Source: Couchioplanes azureus
Lineage (GTDB): Bacteria; Actinomycetota; Actinomycetes; Mycobacteriales; Micromonosporaceae
Reading direction: 5' to 3'
DNA: 64,000 nucleotides
Assembly (NCBI RefSeq): GCF_014648355.1
Contig: NZ_BMQY01000001.1
Coordinates: 682,001-746,000 of the forward strand
Each line of letters starts with the position of its first letter. Within the stretch, counting starts at the first letter, position 1. This document shows positions 43,926-52,513 of this stretch, in pieces. The position numbers were made by a program, and so were the translations under genes. Under the pieces are notes generated by a model. The model was given only the letters and a program-made list of their open reading frames with translations. It did not search any database and had not been told where the DNA came from.

Positions 43926-46589
43926 CTATCGGCCACGGCTCTGCCGCGGCGGTTGTGGCCCGCCGGACGCGCCCGGCATGGATTCCGGATGGTCGAATTG
44001 CCCTTCGTCGACTCCCTCCGAAACCGATGCCTGCGTCACAGGAGCGCTTCGTCCGGCACCACCCGCTGCCAGCGTCGTCTCGGCGGAAGCTTCCGCACTG
44101 CTGCCCACCCGCGTCACGTCGGGAGGGGTCCCGCCGGTGTCTGCCGGCCGCATCGCCTCGCAAGGAATCCCAGCGTCGCCGGCCTGCGGCGGCGTGCCGG
44201 CCGCGCCCTCGGTGGGGACCTGGGCCTCGGCGAGTCGGTAGGTGTCCCGGCCCGCGTTCTTCGCCGCGTACAGCGCGTCGTCGGCGGCGGCGAGCACCCG
44301 CTCGGCCGACGCGCCGTGCTCGGGATACACGGCGATCCCGATGGAGACGCTGATCGCCACCCGTTCGGCGGCGGACCGCCCGACCGAGCCGGACCGCCCG
44401 CCATCGATCACCACCGGATGGTCGCGCACCGCGGCCCCGAGGCGCTCGGCGACGATGATGCCGCCGTACGCGTCGGTCTCGGGCAGCAACACCACGAACT
44501 CCTCACCGCCCTGCCGGAACGCCACATCGACCTCCCGAAGCCCCAGCCGGACCCGCCGCGCGAACTCTCCCAGCACGGCGTCCCCGGCGGCGTGCCCGTA
44601 CCGGTCGTTCACCTCTTTGAAGTGGTCGAGATCCAGCACCAGCACGGTGAGCATCCGCCCGAACCGGTTGGCCCGCTCCACCTCGCGGCGCAACGACTCC
44701 CGCAGGTAACGGTAGTTCCACAAGCCGGTGAGCGGGTCCGTGAGCGAAAGCCGCTGCGCCTCCTCGTGCATCCGCACGTTGTGCACGGCGACCCCGGCCT
44801 GCCCGGCGAAGGTACGCAGCATCAGCAGGTCGGCGTCGTCGAACTCGTCGGTGCCGAGCCGGTCGTACAGTGCGAGCACCCCCAGCGTGGCCGGATGCCC
44901 CGCCGTGTCCCACTCCGGCGGCACCAGCGGATCACCCGCGGTCGCCGGCGCACAGATCGGCACCGCCACGTACGTCCGGCAGGCCGGCTCGTCGACGACG
45001 CCGCCCCCGAGGCCGCAGAACCCGCGGCGCGGTTCCCCACCGGCGGCGACGGCACCGAGAATCCCGCGCCCGCGCGGCACCCGCAGCGTGGGCAGCTCGT
45101 CGTCCGGCACGTCCCACCGCCCGGTGAGCCCCTCGGCACACCGGGCGACCAGATCGCCGGTGGCCGGATCGGTGAGCAGCACGATCCCGGCCCGGGCACC
45201 GCTCGCGGACAGGGCGGTCCGGAGGATCACCCGGAGGATGCGGTCCACGTCGTGGGTGCTGGAGAGGGTGTCGCCCAGGATGGCGAGATGCCCGCGGAGC
45301 TGGTCACGGCTGGCGGTGAGCGCCTGCACGTACGCCTGCAGCTCACGCGTCATCCGGTTGAAGGTCCCCGCGAGCCGCCCGATCTCGTCGTCCCGCCGCA
45401 CCGGCACCCGTACGCCGAGCTCGCCGTCGGCGACCTTGCCGGCGGCCCAGGCGAGCTCCTCGAGCGGACGGGTGGTGGAGCGCGCGAGCCACCGCGCGAC
45501 AACGATCGCGACACCGGCCACGATTAAGACGGCGGCGACGAGCAGGGCGTAGAGCGGGAACGGCGTCCGCCCCGGCACCGCGACGACAAGCGGAAGGGGC
45601 TGGCCGGGACCGCTCGCGATCGCCCGCGCCGACACCCCGCCGCGCGGCACGGTTGTCCACGCATCGGCGGCACTGCGGTTCAGGCCGACGGCGGCGCCGC
45701 TGGTGTGGGCGAGGCGCTGGATGAAGTCCTGGTCCGCCCGGGCCACGGCGACAACGGCGACATCGCCCTCCACAGCGCTCGCGGTGACGGCGGTGATGCT
45801 CGCACCGGGGGTTGCGGCTGCGGGGGGGCCTGCGCAGTCGCGCTCCTCGGCTCGGCCTTGGCTGCCCTGGGGTCCCGCTGCCGGACCCTCGCCCTTCCCC
45901 GCGTGGCCCTCGGTTGCCTCACCCTCCGCTGCCGCGCCCTGTCCCGCCGCGCCCTGTCCCGCCGCGCCCTGCTCCCCGGCCGCGCCCTGCTGCCCTATCG
46001 CGTCCTGTCCCGCCGCGCCCTGCTGCCCTACCGCGCCCCGCTGCCCTGACGCCGCGTGCAGCTCCGCCGCCGCCTGCTGCCCTGCCGCCCCCTGCTGCCC
46101 CGCCGCCGTCTGCTCTCCTACTACGGGCTGCTGCCCTATTGCGCCCTCTCTCGCTGCTTCCTCGGCTTTCCCGCCCACTTTCTCGTTGCCGTCGTCGGCC
46201 TGCCCGCGTTCGGGCTCGCCGTGCCCGGATGGGCCTCCGCCTACCGGGGCGGGGCTCAGGATCCGGACCTCGGCGGCCAGCCCCCGGGTCACCATCTGAT
46301 CCGCTGCCGACCTCCTGGCGTCCTCGGGGAGCACCGCGACGGCGTCGGCCACCGCCTGGAGCTGACCGCACAAGGCACCCATCGCACTCCGTACCGTGGT
46401 TGCGGCATGATCGAGCCGCTCGACCGTCCGCTCCCGGCTCACCGTGGACACGGTCATCCCCACGAAGAAGGATCCGAGCAGGACCGGGCCGAGCACGACC
46501 GCCAGAAAGGCCGTAGTGAGTCGGCCACGCAGAGTCACACGACCTCCTGGAAGCGGCCTTCTTTGGAGCGATGCTGACATAGTGCGCAC
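43926..46589 (-). CDS. Diguanylate cyclase with HAMP, GAF and GGDEF domains
   Basis: An 887-aa membrane signalling protein. TM1 is near 22-46, the extracytoplasmic sensor contains a Gln/Ala/Gly-rich repeat insert (about 120-240), TM2 is near 343-365, followed by HAMP, a GAF domain (about 430-600), GGDEF (about 605-780) and a disordered tail. The active site reads GGEEF (near 693) and an inhibitory RxxD (REVD) sits five residues before it, so it should make c-di-GMP and be product-inhibited. ATG at 46589 (Met4 possible). It lies upstream of galU, 50 nt away, on the same strand. Confidence 0.92.
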   Translation of the reverse strand: MRTMSASLQRRPLPGGRVTLRGRLTTAFLAVVLGPVLLGSFFVGMTVSTVSRERTVERLDHAATTVRSAMGALCGQLQAVADAVAVLPEDARRSAADQMVTRGLAAEVRILSPAPVGGGPSGHGEPERGQADDGNEKVGGKAEEAAREGAIGQQPVVGEQTAAGQQGAAGQQAAAELHAASGQRGAVGQQGAAGQDAIGQQGAAGEQGAAGQGAAGQGAAAEGEATEGHAGKGEGPAAGPQGSQGRAEERDCAGPPAAATPGASITAVTASAVEGDVAVVAVARADQDFIQRLAHTSGAAVGLNRSAADAWTTVPRGGVSARAIASGPGQPLPLVVAVPGRTPFPLYALLVAAVLIVAGVAIVVARWLARSTTRPLEELAWAAGKVADGELGVRVPVRRDDEIGRLAGTFNRMTRELQAYVQALTASRDQLRGHLAILGDTLSSTHDVDRILRVILRTALSASGARAGIVLLTDPATGDLVARCAEGLTGRWDVPDDELPTLRVPRGRGILGAVAAGGEPRRGFCGLGGGVVDEPACRTYVAVPICAPATAGDPLVPPEWDTAGHPATLGVLALYDRLGTDEFDDADLLMLRTFAGQAGVAVHNVRMHEEAQRLSLTDPLTGLWNYRYLRESLRREVERANRFGRMLTVLVLDLDHFKEVNDRYGHAAGDAVLGEFARRVRLGLREVDVAFRQGGEEFVVLLPETDAYGGIIVAERLGAAVRDHPVVIDGGRSGSVGRSAAERVAISVSIGIAVYPEHGASAERVLAAADDALYAAKNAGRDTYRLAEAQVPTEGAAGTPPQAGDAGIPCEAMRPADTGGTPPDVTRVGSSAEASAETTLAAGGAGRSAPVTQASVSEGVDEGQFDHPESMPGASGGPQPPRQSRGR

Positions 46590-46619
46590 CGTTTGCCGGT
46601 TTTACAAAGGGGGTGTTGC

Positions 46620-47243
46620 ATGTCCGATTTCACCCGTGATGCGGAAAGCCCCGGAGCCGCGAAGGTGGCTCTCCGCGGTCAACTCCTAGCTTTGCGTAGA
46701 TCAAGAACGCCCGAAACCCTCTCTCGAGCGGCCGGACGGGTCCAGCAGACCCTCCAAGCCCTCGTACGCCGCCAATCACCCACAGTCATCGCCACCTATG
46801 CGCCGATCGGCGCCGAACCCGGCGGCCCGGATCTCCCCGAGGCGCTCCGCCGCGCAGCACCCACGGCCTCGGTGCTCCTGCCCGTCCTACTGCCGGACGG
46901 CGACCTGGACTGGGCACCCTACGAAGGCCCGTCGTCCCTGCGTCCCGGCCCGCGCGGACTCCTCGAGCCGGCGGAGCCACGGCTCGGCACCGCAGCCGTC
47001 TCCGAGGCGGAGCTGGTCGTCGTACCCGCGCTCGCCGTCGACCGCCGTGGTGTCCGCATGGGCAGGGGCGGCGGCTCCTACGACCGCGCCCTCGCCCGTG
47101 TCCCCGATTCGGCGTTCACCGTCGCCCTGCTGCACGACGGAGAGCTCCTCGCCGAGGTCCCGGCCGAGCCGCACGACCGCCGCGTACGCGCCACGATCAC
47201 ACCTGCCGAGGGCCTCAACGAAAGCCTGGACTGGACGAAATAA
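46620..47243 (+). CDS. 5-formyltetrahydrofolate cyclo-ligase
   Basis: A 207-aa enzyme converting 5-formyl-THF to 5,10-methenyl-THF. Motifs include LRGQLLALRRSRTP at the N-terminus, LLPVLLPDGDLDWAPY, and the signature VPALAVDRRGVRMGRGGGSYDRAL with the glycine-rich ATP site. The ATG at 46620 has an AAGGGGG site at a good distance, so the earlier in-frame Met is rejected. Divergent from the diguanylate cyclase. Confidence 0.94.
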   Translation: MSDFTRDAESPGAAKVALRGQLLALRRSRTPETLSRAAGRVQQTLQALVRRQSPTVIATYAPIGAEPGGPDLPEALRRAAPTASVLLPVLLPDGDLDWAPYEGPSSLRPGPRGLLEPAEPRLGTAAVSEAELVVVPALAVDRRGVRMGRGGGSYDRALARVPDSAFTVALLHDGELLAEVPAEPHDRRVRATITPAEGLNESLDWTK

Positions 47244-47312
47244 ACTCCGATGACGCAGCATTGGCACTCGTAGTCGGCGAGTGCCAGCAATCGAGAGCGA
47301 CGCGGAGGACCA

Positions 47313-47654
47313 GTGCCCACGTACCAGTACGCATGCACCGAGTGCGGGGAGCAGCTCGAGAGGGTGCAGTCTTTTTCCGACCCGGCACTGACCGAGTGCC
47401 CGGCCTGCAACGGCAAGCTCCGCAAGGTCTTCAACTCGGTCGGCATCGTCTTCAAGGGCTCCGGCTTCTACCGCAACGACTCCCGCTCGGGCAACGGCAG
47501 CTCGGACAAGTCGACGACGTCCTCGACCTCGTCGTCCGACAGCAAGTCGGAGTCGTCCTCGACGTCATCCACCACGTCGACACCAGCGGCCTCCTCTCCC
47601 TCTCCCTCGCCCGCTCCGGCGAAGACGCCCTCCACCGCGTCGACACCCGCCTGA
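47313..47654 (+). CDS. FmdB family zinc ribbon protein
   Basis: A 113-aa protein with an N-terminal zinc ribbon (YACTECGEQ...LTECPACNG; CxxC twice) typical of the FmdB regulatory family. A disordered Ser/Thr/Pro tail of about 55 residues follows. GTG start at 47313. Function unclear; it commonly follows the cyclo-ligase gene in actinobacteria. Confidence 0.9.
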   Translation: MPTYQYACTECGEQLERVQSFSDPALTECPACNGKLRKVFNSVGIVFKGSGFYRNDSRSGNGSSDKSTTSSTSSSDSKSESSSTSSTTSTPAASSPSPSPAPAKTPSTASTPA

Positions 47655-47820
47655 GCTGACACCCGCCCCAGCAGGCGTCCGCCGAACAGACGTCCACCAG
47701 CTGACGCCCGCCCGGGTAGCTGACGTCCACCATCAGCGGACGCCCGCCTGGATAGCTGACGCCTACCCAGCCGACGCCCGCCGAGCTGACGTCCACCCAG
47801 CTGACGCCCGCCCGGAGCCA

Positions 47821-47950
47821 ACGTCCCACCAGAGCTGACGCCCGGGCTGACGTCCCACCAGAGCTGACGCCCGGGCTGACGTCCCACCAGAGCTGACGCC
47901 CGGGCTGACGTCCCACCAGAGCTGACGCCCGGGCTGACGTCCACCCGGTT
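47821..47950. repeat. 29-bp tandem repeat array
   Basis: Four full identical units starting at 47821, 47850, 47879 and 47908, with a partial fifth at 47937. Each begins ACGTCCCACCAGAGCTGACG. There are no spacers, so it is not a CRISPR array. Confidence 0.85.
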
Positions 47951-48273
47951 GACGGGCCCGCCTGAGTGACTGTCGTCCGCCCGAGCTCGCGTGTCGTCCT
48001 GCTCAGGCGCCGGCTGCCTCACACCGCCCGAGCAGGCACGGCCTGAGCGCAGGCACGGCCTGAGCGCAGGCACGGGGTGAGCAAGCACCAGCCGAGCTGA
48101 AGCCAGCCTGAGCCCAGGAGCGCTCTGCCTGGACTCAGGGGCTTGCTGAGCTCGTCATCTTCCAGCTCAGCTCCACCCTGAGCCGAGCTCGGTCCTCATC
48201 TCGGTATGGCGCCTCGACGGCCGGAACGCCGCGTGCCATTCCTTTCTACCGGCCGGGCACACGATCCTCGGAG

Positions 48274-48299
48274 TTATCCACAACCGGCAGTTATCCACA
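48274..48299 (+). promoter_or_regulatory. Pair of DnaA boxes
   Basis: Two exact TTATCCACA 9-mers in the same orientation at 48274-48282 and 48291-48299, 17 bp apart, each preceded by AG. This equals the general DnaA box consensus. They lie 44-69 bp before the GTG of the decayed SAF gene. Confidence 0.6.
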
Positions 48300-48342
48300 G
48301 GCCCCGCTCCTCCATGGCCTGGAGACCGCTAGCTTTCGCGGC

Positions 48343-48630
48343 GTGTGGCTCACTCCGAAAAAGACCCGTCCAGAACCCGACCTCGCTCCGGTACGCCGGC
48401 GCAGGCGAGCGGGAAAATTCCTGCTCCGCCTGGCCGCACTGGCGGCGCTGCTGGCAACGGCCGCAGCGCTGGCATGGTCGGGCCCGGCGACGTGTGGCCG
48501 ACCCCTGGACGTCCTTACCGCCCATGCCCGGCCGCGGGACGCGTCCCCGCCCACCCTTCACACCAAGGACCCACCGGGCGACATGACCCGAGCACCTGGG
48601 CCCTCACGGAACCCGTCGGCTCCGCCCTGG
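48343..48630 (+). pseudogene. Decayed SAF-domain (CpaB/FlgA-like) protein remnant
   Basis: From the GTG at 48343 the frame encodes MWLTPKKTRPEPD, a basic patch, and a membrane helix (KFLLRLAALAALLATAAALAW), the usual N-terminus of actinobacterial SAF proteins that follow FmdB. After about 48,580 the SAF-like text (DPSTWALTEPVGSALVSP) appears in a different frame, then the sequence runs into the antisense of the gene ending at 48631. This fits a frameshifted and truncated gene. It could alternatively be a short intact membrane protein. Confidence 0.4.
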
Positions 48631-48816
48631 TCAGCCCCAGTGCGGCGGCCGGTCCTCCAGCAGCCGATCGTCGTTGGAATCGGCGGAGCTGCTGTATCCC
48701 CAGCCTCGTTCCGTGTCGTCGCGGGTCTGCTCCGGGAGCAGCGGCGTCTCCTCGGACTCGAAGTCCACGGTGCGCTCGGCGTCGGCGTCGCGGTCGGGTT
48801 CGTCAAGGATGTCCAC
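48631..48816 (-). CDS. Small acidic conserved actinobacterial protein
   Basis: A 61-aa acidic protein from a GTG at 48816. The C-terminus ERGWGY...SNDDRLLEDRPPHWG is a recognisable conserved ending of small actinobacterial proteins of unknown function. No membrane segment. It is on the strand opposite to, and convergent with, the SAF remnant. Confidence 0.75.
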   Translation of the reverse strand: MDILDEPDRDADAERTVDFESEETPLLPEQTRDDTERGWGYSSSADSNDDRLLEDRPPHWG

Positions 48817-48872
48817 GGTATGAGGGTAAGCCGCGTCGCGCGAGCTGTCGGCACCCGATGGATGTAGCGTCG

Positions 48873-49211
48873 ATGAACGTGAGCGCCTCGACCGGATCCG
48901 ATGACGACGCGTACTGGCAGCGGCCCGACGCGGAGGCCGGAGACCCGTTCGGCGCCGAGCGTCCGGCGCCCGCCCCCGAGCCCAAGCCGCCCGCCTACGA
49001 GGGGCCTCCACGCCCGGCGCCGGCGTCTCCGCACTGGCGCCCTCCGGTCGTGTCGGAGCCACCACCGCCACGAAGCATGCCGGCTCAGGACATGGAAGCC
49101 CTGGACGACGCCGAAGGCGCGGCCCGGACCATGACCTACGGCGTCGGACTGGTGGCGGGCGCGATAGCTCTGATCGTCATGTTCCTGCTCTGCGCCCGCA
49201 CACTCTTCTGA
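48873..49211 (+). CDS. Pro-rich single-pass membrane protein
   Basis: A 112-aa protein starting at the ATG at 48873 (Met at 48858 possible). An acidic, Pro-rich N-terminal 80 residues precede one C-terminal transmembrane helix (TYGVGLVAGAIALIVMFLLC), giving a tail-anchored topology. No family assigned. Divergent from the 61-aa gene. Confidence 0.65.
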   Translation: MNVSASTGSDDDAYWQRPDAEAGDPFGAERPAPAPEPKPPAYEGPPRPAPASPHWRPPVVSEPPPPRSMPAQDMEALDDAEGAARTMTYGVGLVAGAIALIVMFLLCARTLF

Positions 49212-49626
49212 CGTCGACCGCGCGGGTCGACCGGCACGCGGGTCGACCGGCAACGGGTCGACCGGCGAACGGGTCGACCGGCGAACGGGTCAACGGGCAG
49301 GTCGGTCGACCAGGAGGCCGGTCGACGGGTAGACGGGTAGACGGGTCGACCGGCAAACGGCCCTTGAAGGCTGGTCCGAGAGGCTGGTCCGGGAGGCTGG
49401 TCCGGGAGGCCATCCCGGGAGGCTGGTCCGGAAAGGCGACCCCGGAAGACTGGTCCGGAAAGGCGACCCCGGAAGACTGGTCCGGAAAGGCGACCCCGGA
49501 AGACTGGTCCCGAGAGGCGGCCCCGGGAGGATCGTCCTGAAAGGCGCGGCCCGGCACGGTGGCCCTGAAAGGCGACGCCGTCCCGGCCGCCACCCCACAG
49601 GGCGGCCGGGACGGCGATTGCCGGAA
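49212..49626. other. Interval made of two tandem repeat families
   Basis: It begins with 15-16 bp CGGGTCGACCGGCAA-type units (about 49218-49365), followed by GGCTGGTCCGGGA units and then 27-bp repeats (49449-49529). No gene seen. It separates the tail-anchored protein from the convergent DUF2231 gene. Confidence 0.65.
49449..49529. repeat. 27-bp tandem repeats
   Basis: Three units starting GACTGGTCCGGAAAGGCGAC at 49449, 49476 and 49503; the third has a short change near its start-to-middle. Non-coding. Confidence 0.75.
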
Positions 49627-50100
49627 CTAAGAGCCCCAGACTGCCTGCGCTCCCGAGTCACCGGTCATGAAAACGTAGTAACCGGACACCGCGGCGAGCA
49701 CCAGCGCGATCACCCCAAGAACCAGGTCGGCCACCCGGGGCAGGCGGCGCGCCTCGGTCCTGAGCGTCAGGATCACCAAGACGAGAGTCACGATGCCCAG
49801 AGCGAGCGAGTAGTAGAACGTCATCGTGCCGAAGCCCGCGTGCTCATCGATCTTGGCGAGCGACGGGCCGGTCATTCCGTTCGCGACGAGGCGGTCGTGC
49901 AGCTCGGCGCCCGACTGCTTGGCCACGAAGGCCGAGGACGGGGCAGCGACGGCCAGCAGGATCGCCGCCCAGCCGACCTTCGCCCGCCAGTTCGGCACGA
50001 ACGCGTAAACCACTGCCACCAGGGCCAGGAGCGGCACGAACACGACCGCCGCGTGGAGCACGAGGGCGTGGACGGGCAGGCCGTTTATCTGGTCGAACAC
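49627..50100 (-). CDS. DUF2231 family membrane protein
   Basis: A 157-aa protein with four transmembrane helices and the family start FDQINGLPVHALVLHAAVVFVPL. The His residues in the first helix and in DEHAGFG could bind a cofactor, but the function is unknown. GTG start at 50100 with a strong AAGGAGG site. Confidence 0.8.
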   Translation of the reverse strand: MFDQINGLPVHALVLHAAVVFVPLLALVAVVYAFVPNWRAKVGWAAILLAVAAPSSAFVAKQSGAELHDRLVANGMTGPSLAKIDEHAGFGTMTFYYSLALGIVTLVLVILTLRTEARRLPRVADLVLGVIALVLAAVSGYYVFMTGDSGAQAVWGS

Positions 50101-50483
50101 GGTCAGCCTCCTTGAACGTTAAACAATCATGGCGCCAGCCTAGGGCCAACTCGAGCCGGGAACATCCCCCTGCTCGCGCTAACGCTTACCGGATCGATCC
50201 GGTTCATCGGCACGACGGGCCGCGTAAGACTCTGCAGCCACGAAGCTCGTCAGCACCGCGCCCCCATGGCCCCCGCAACCCAACGTCGGCATCAGACACC
50301 ACCGGTCGCAGCCTCAGCAACAGCGGCAGCAGGAGAACAAGCAGAACCGGCAGCAGGTGCTGGGGTAGAGAGCACGATTTGCAGCGGGCGCAGCGGTCAG
50401 TCCCGGTGCGGCGTGGTGCCACTCACGAGCGCGCAAACTCTGAACCTGTTCAAATTCACTCCTCCCGTGGCACGCTGGAGGGC
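50101..50483. other. Divergent intergenic region (DUF2231 / MpaB-like)
   Basis: 383 bp with no supported gene. AT-richer patches occur near 50115-50130 (GTTAAACAATCAT) and at 50440-50462 (CTGTTCAAATTCAC), each next to one of the two divergent genes and probably marking their promoters. An open frame joined to the MpaB-like gene across this region lacks coding character. Confidence 0.5.
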
Positions 50484-51344
50484 ATGACCACGGATGACGA
50501 CCTTGGGCTGTTCGGTCCCCATTCGGTCACCTGGAAGCTGCACCGGGAACCGATCGTCGCCCTCGGCGGACTTCGCTCCCTCTATCTGCAAGCCCTTCAT
50601 CCGAGAGCCGTGGCGGCTATCGCGCAGAATTCCGGCTATCGCTCGGACCCGTGGGGACGTCTCGAGCGCACCTCGGAGTACGTGGAAACCCTCCTCTACG
50701 GCACCACGGCCGAGGCCGAGCGCGCGGCGAGCCGGATCCGGCGGCTGCATGCCCGGATGACCGCGACCGATCCGCGTACGGGTGAGGTCTTCCGCATCGA
50801 CGAGCCGGACCTGCTTCGCTGGGTGCACGTGACCGAGGTGGAGTCGTTCCTGACGACGGCCCGGCGCGCGGGGCTGAGTCTCACCGACGACGAGGTCGAC
50901 GGTTACTACACCGAGCAGCTGCGTGCCGCCGAGCTCGTCGGGCTCGATCCCGCCACCGTTCCCGCGACGGCGGCCGACGTCGCCGACTATTTCGAGGCGA
51001 TGAAGCCGGGGCTGGGGCTGACCCGGGACAGCGCGGAGACGGCCTTCTTCCTCACGGTTCCACCGGTGCCCGCGTCGTGGGGAAGCCGCCCGCTGCGCCT
51101 CGGGCTGACGCTGGGCCCCGCGCGCTGGGCGTACTTCGGCATCGCGGCCACGGCGGTCGCCCTGCTCCCGCCCTGGGCGCGCAAGATGTTCGGCGGCCTC
51201 GGCTGGCCGACGACCGACCTGTCGGCGGACCTCTCCGTACGCGCGATCCGGTTGCTGATGAAAGCGGGACTCGCCGCCCTACCGGAGCGGTATCGCGTCG
51301 CCCCGATGCGCCGCGAAGCCCTCCAACGAGCCGGCCTGGCCTGA
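50484..51344 (+). CDS. Oxygenase MpaB family protein (DUF2236)
   Basis: A 286-aa protein beginning MTTDDDLGLFGPHSVTWKLH, preceded by a GGAGG site. The family pattern ALHPRAVAAIAQNSGY and RWVHVTEVESF supplies the conserved His/Arg residues thought to bind heme b in latex-clearing-protein-like and MpaB oxygenases. Substrate unknown. It stands alone between DUF2231 and the nuclease gene. Confidence 0.85.
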   Translation: MTTDDDLGLFGPHSVTWKLHREPIVALGGLRSLYLQALHPRAVAAIAQNSGYRSDPWGRLERTSEYVETLLYGTTAEAERAASRIRRLHARMTATDPRTGEVFRIDEPDLLRWVHVTEVESFLTTARRAGLSLTDDEVDGYYTEQLRAAELVGLDPATVPATAADVADYFEAMKPGLGLTRDSAETAFFLTVPPVPASWGSRPLRLGLTLGPARWAYFGIAATAVALLPPWARKMFGGLGWPTTDLSADLSVRAIRLLMKAGLAALPERYRVAPMRREALQRAGLA

Positions 51345-51395
51345 GCCGAGACGCCCGACCGCCGCTGCCCCGGACAGAACCCGTCCCCGGCGAAT

Positions 51396-51417
51396 CCCCC
51401 CCCCCCCCCCCCCCCCC
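51396..51417. repeat. 22-nt homopolymeric C tract
   Basis: An uninterrupted run of 22 C residues, about 50 bp beyond the stop of the MpaB-like gene and 145 bp from the end of the convergent nuclease gene. Such tracts are prone to slippage and to sequencing error. Confidence 0.85.
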
Positions 51418-51562
51418 GCCCAAGCACGAACCGGCAGGGCCGAGCAAACCGGCAAAGTCCAAGCAGCAACCGGCCAACATCCAGGTAAACCGGCAAGGTC
51501 AACCAACAACCGACTGGGCTCACTCGGGCGGCGTCCACACCCGTACGCCGCCATCCCCGCCT

Positions 51563-52438
51563 CTACCCCGCCCGCTCCAGATGCTCGACGGCCGACCACG
51601 GCTCCTTCCCCTGCACCTCCGCACCCGCCGGGCACGTCCGCCGGAAGTCGCACCACCCGCACAACGTCCCCGGGTTGGCCGGGAACTCCGCGTCCGGATC
51701 CGCCCCGGCTGCGACCGCCTTCTCCGCCGCCATGATGTCGCGGGCCGTGTCCTCGGCCCGGCCGATCTGGCGGGCCAGCGACTCCTCGGTGTGCTGGTGA
51801 GCCGCCACTGTGCCGCTCGGCAGGTGATGCAGCTCGACGCGCCGGCACGGGCGGCGGAACACGCGCTGGGCCGCGTACGCATAGAGGGCCAGCGCCTGGG
51901 ACCCGCGGGCGTCGTCCGCGTCGAGGCCCGACCGCCCGGTCTTGTAGTCGACGATCACGGCCTCGCCGGCGCGCGAGTCGATGCGGTCGGCCCGGCCGTT
52001 GAAGGCGAGGACGCCGGTCTTGGTGGCGACCACCCTCTCCACGCCCAGCGGCTCCTCCTGCGGGTCGAGCCCGGCGACGTAGGTCTCCAGCCACTCGAGG
52101 GCCTTGCGGTAGGCGATGCGCTCCTGGTCGACGTCGCGATAGCCCTCGCGCACCCAGGTCGCCTTCAGCAGCGTGGGCAGGGCGTCGGTGCTGCGACGGG
52201 CGGCCGGCAGGGCATACCAGTTCTTGAGGGCCGTGTGCACGCTGGCGCCGAGCGAGTTGTGCGCCCAGGGCGGTCCCTTCTGCGGGCTGGGCCGGTCGAC
52301 ATAGGTGTAGCGGTAACGCCGCGGGCAGTCGGCGTAGGCGCCGAGCTTGCTCGGCGTGCAGACGAAGAGGCGCTCGGGCATGCCGGCGAACCCCAACTGC
52401 TCGGGTACGGCGGCGGATCGCTGCGAGGTCCTGGGCAC
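51563..52438 (-). CDS. RecB family PD-(D/E)XK exonuclease with Fe-S cysteines
   Basis: A 291-aa Cas4/RecB-like nuclease. The active site is GRADRIDS followed by VIVDYKTG (D and K of the PD-(D/E)XK fold). Four Cys form an AddB/Cas4-type iron-sulfur clamp: one in YADCPRRYRY near the N-terminus and three in CGWCDFRRTC near the C-terminus. GTG start at 52438, with a Met at 52381 as alternative. No helicase or CRISPR genes are nearby, so a general repair role is likely. Confidence 0.88.
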   Translation of the reverse strand: MPRTSQRSAAVPEQLGFAGMPERLFVCTPSKLGAYADCPRRYRYTYVDRPSPQKGPPWAHNSLGASVHTALKNWYALPAARRSTDALPTLLKATWVREGYRDVDQERIAYRKALEWLETYVAGLDPQEEPLGVERVVATKTGVLAFNGRADRIDSRAGEAVIVDYKTGRSGLDADDARGSQALALYAYAAQRVFRRPCRRVELHHLPSGTVAAHQHTEESLARQIGRAEDTARDIMAAEKAVAAGADPDAEFPANPGTLCGWCDFRRTCPAGAEVQGKEPWSAVEHLERAG

Positions 52439-52513
52439 GTCCCCATCCTGCCAGGATCCCCCGACAAAACCGCCGCCCGACCGGGCGACCGCGGCGGACG
52501 AGGACCGCGGCCC

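Larger units (their letters stand above)
47655..48342. other. Repeat-filled interval with two DnaA boxes
   Basis: This 690-bp gap carries degenerate GCTGACG(T/C)CC-type repeats from 47690, a clean 29-bp tandem array (47821-47950), 17-bp CAGGCACGGCCTGAGCG repeats (48032-48075) and, close to the next gene, two perfect TTATCCACA boxes. No open frame shows coding character. Confidence 0.65.

Noticed and set aside
47821-47950. CRISPR-like 29-bp repeats
   Set aside because: Units are directly adjacent with no spacers and no cas genes are present; the RecB-like nuclease at 51563 is a solitary repair-type protein.
50448-50457. GAAC-N2-GTTC as an SOS box before the MpaB-like gene
   Set aside because: Half-site spacing is 2 bp instead of the 4 bp required for LexA.
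50112-50483. N-terminal extension of the MpaB-like protein
   Set aside because: The extension is low-complexity and Arg/Pro-rich; a proper ribosome site precedes the ATG at 50484.
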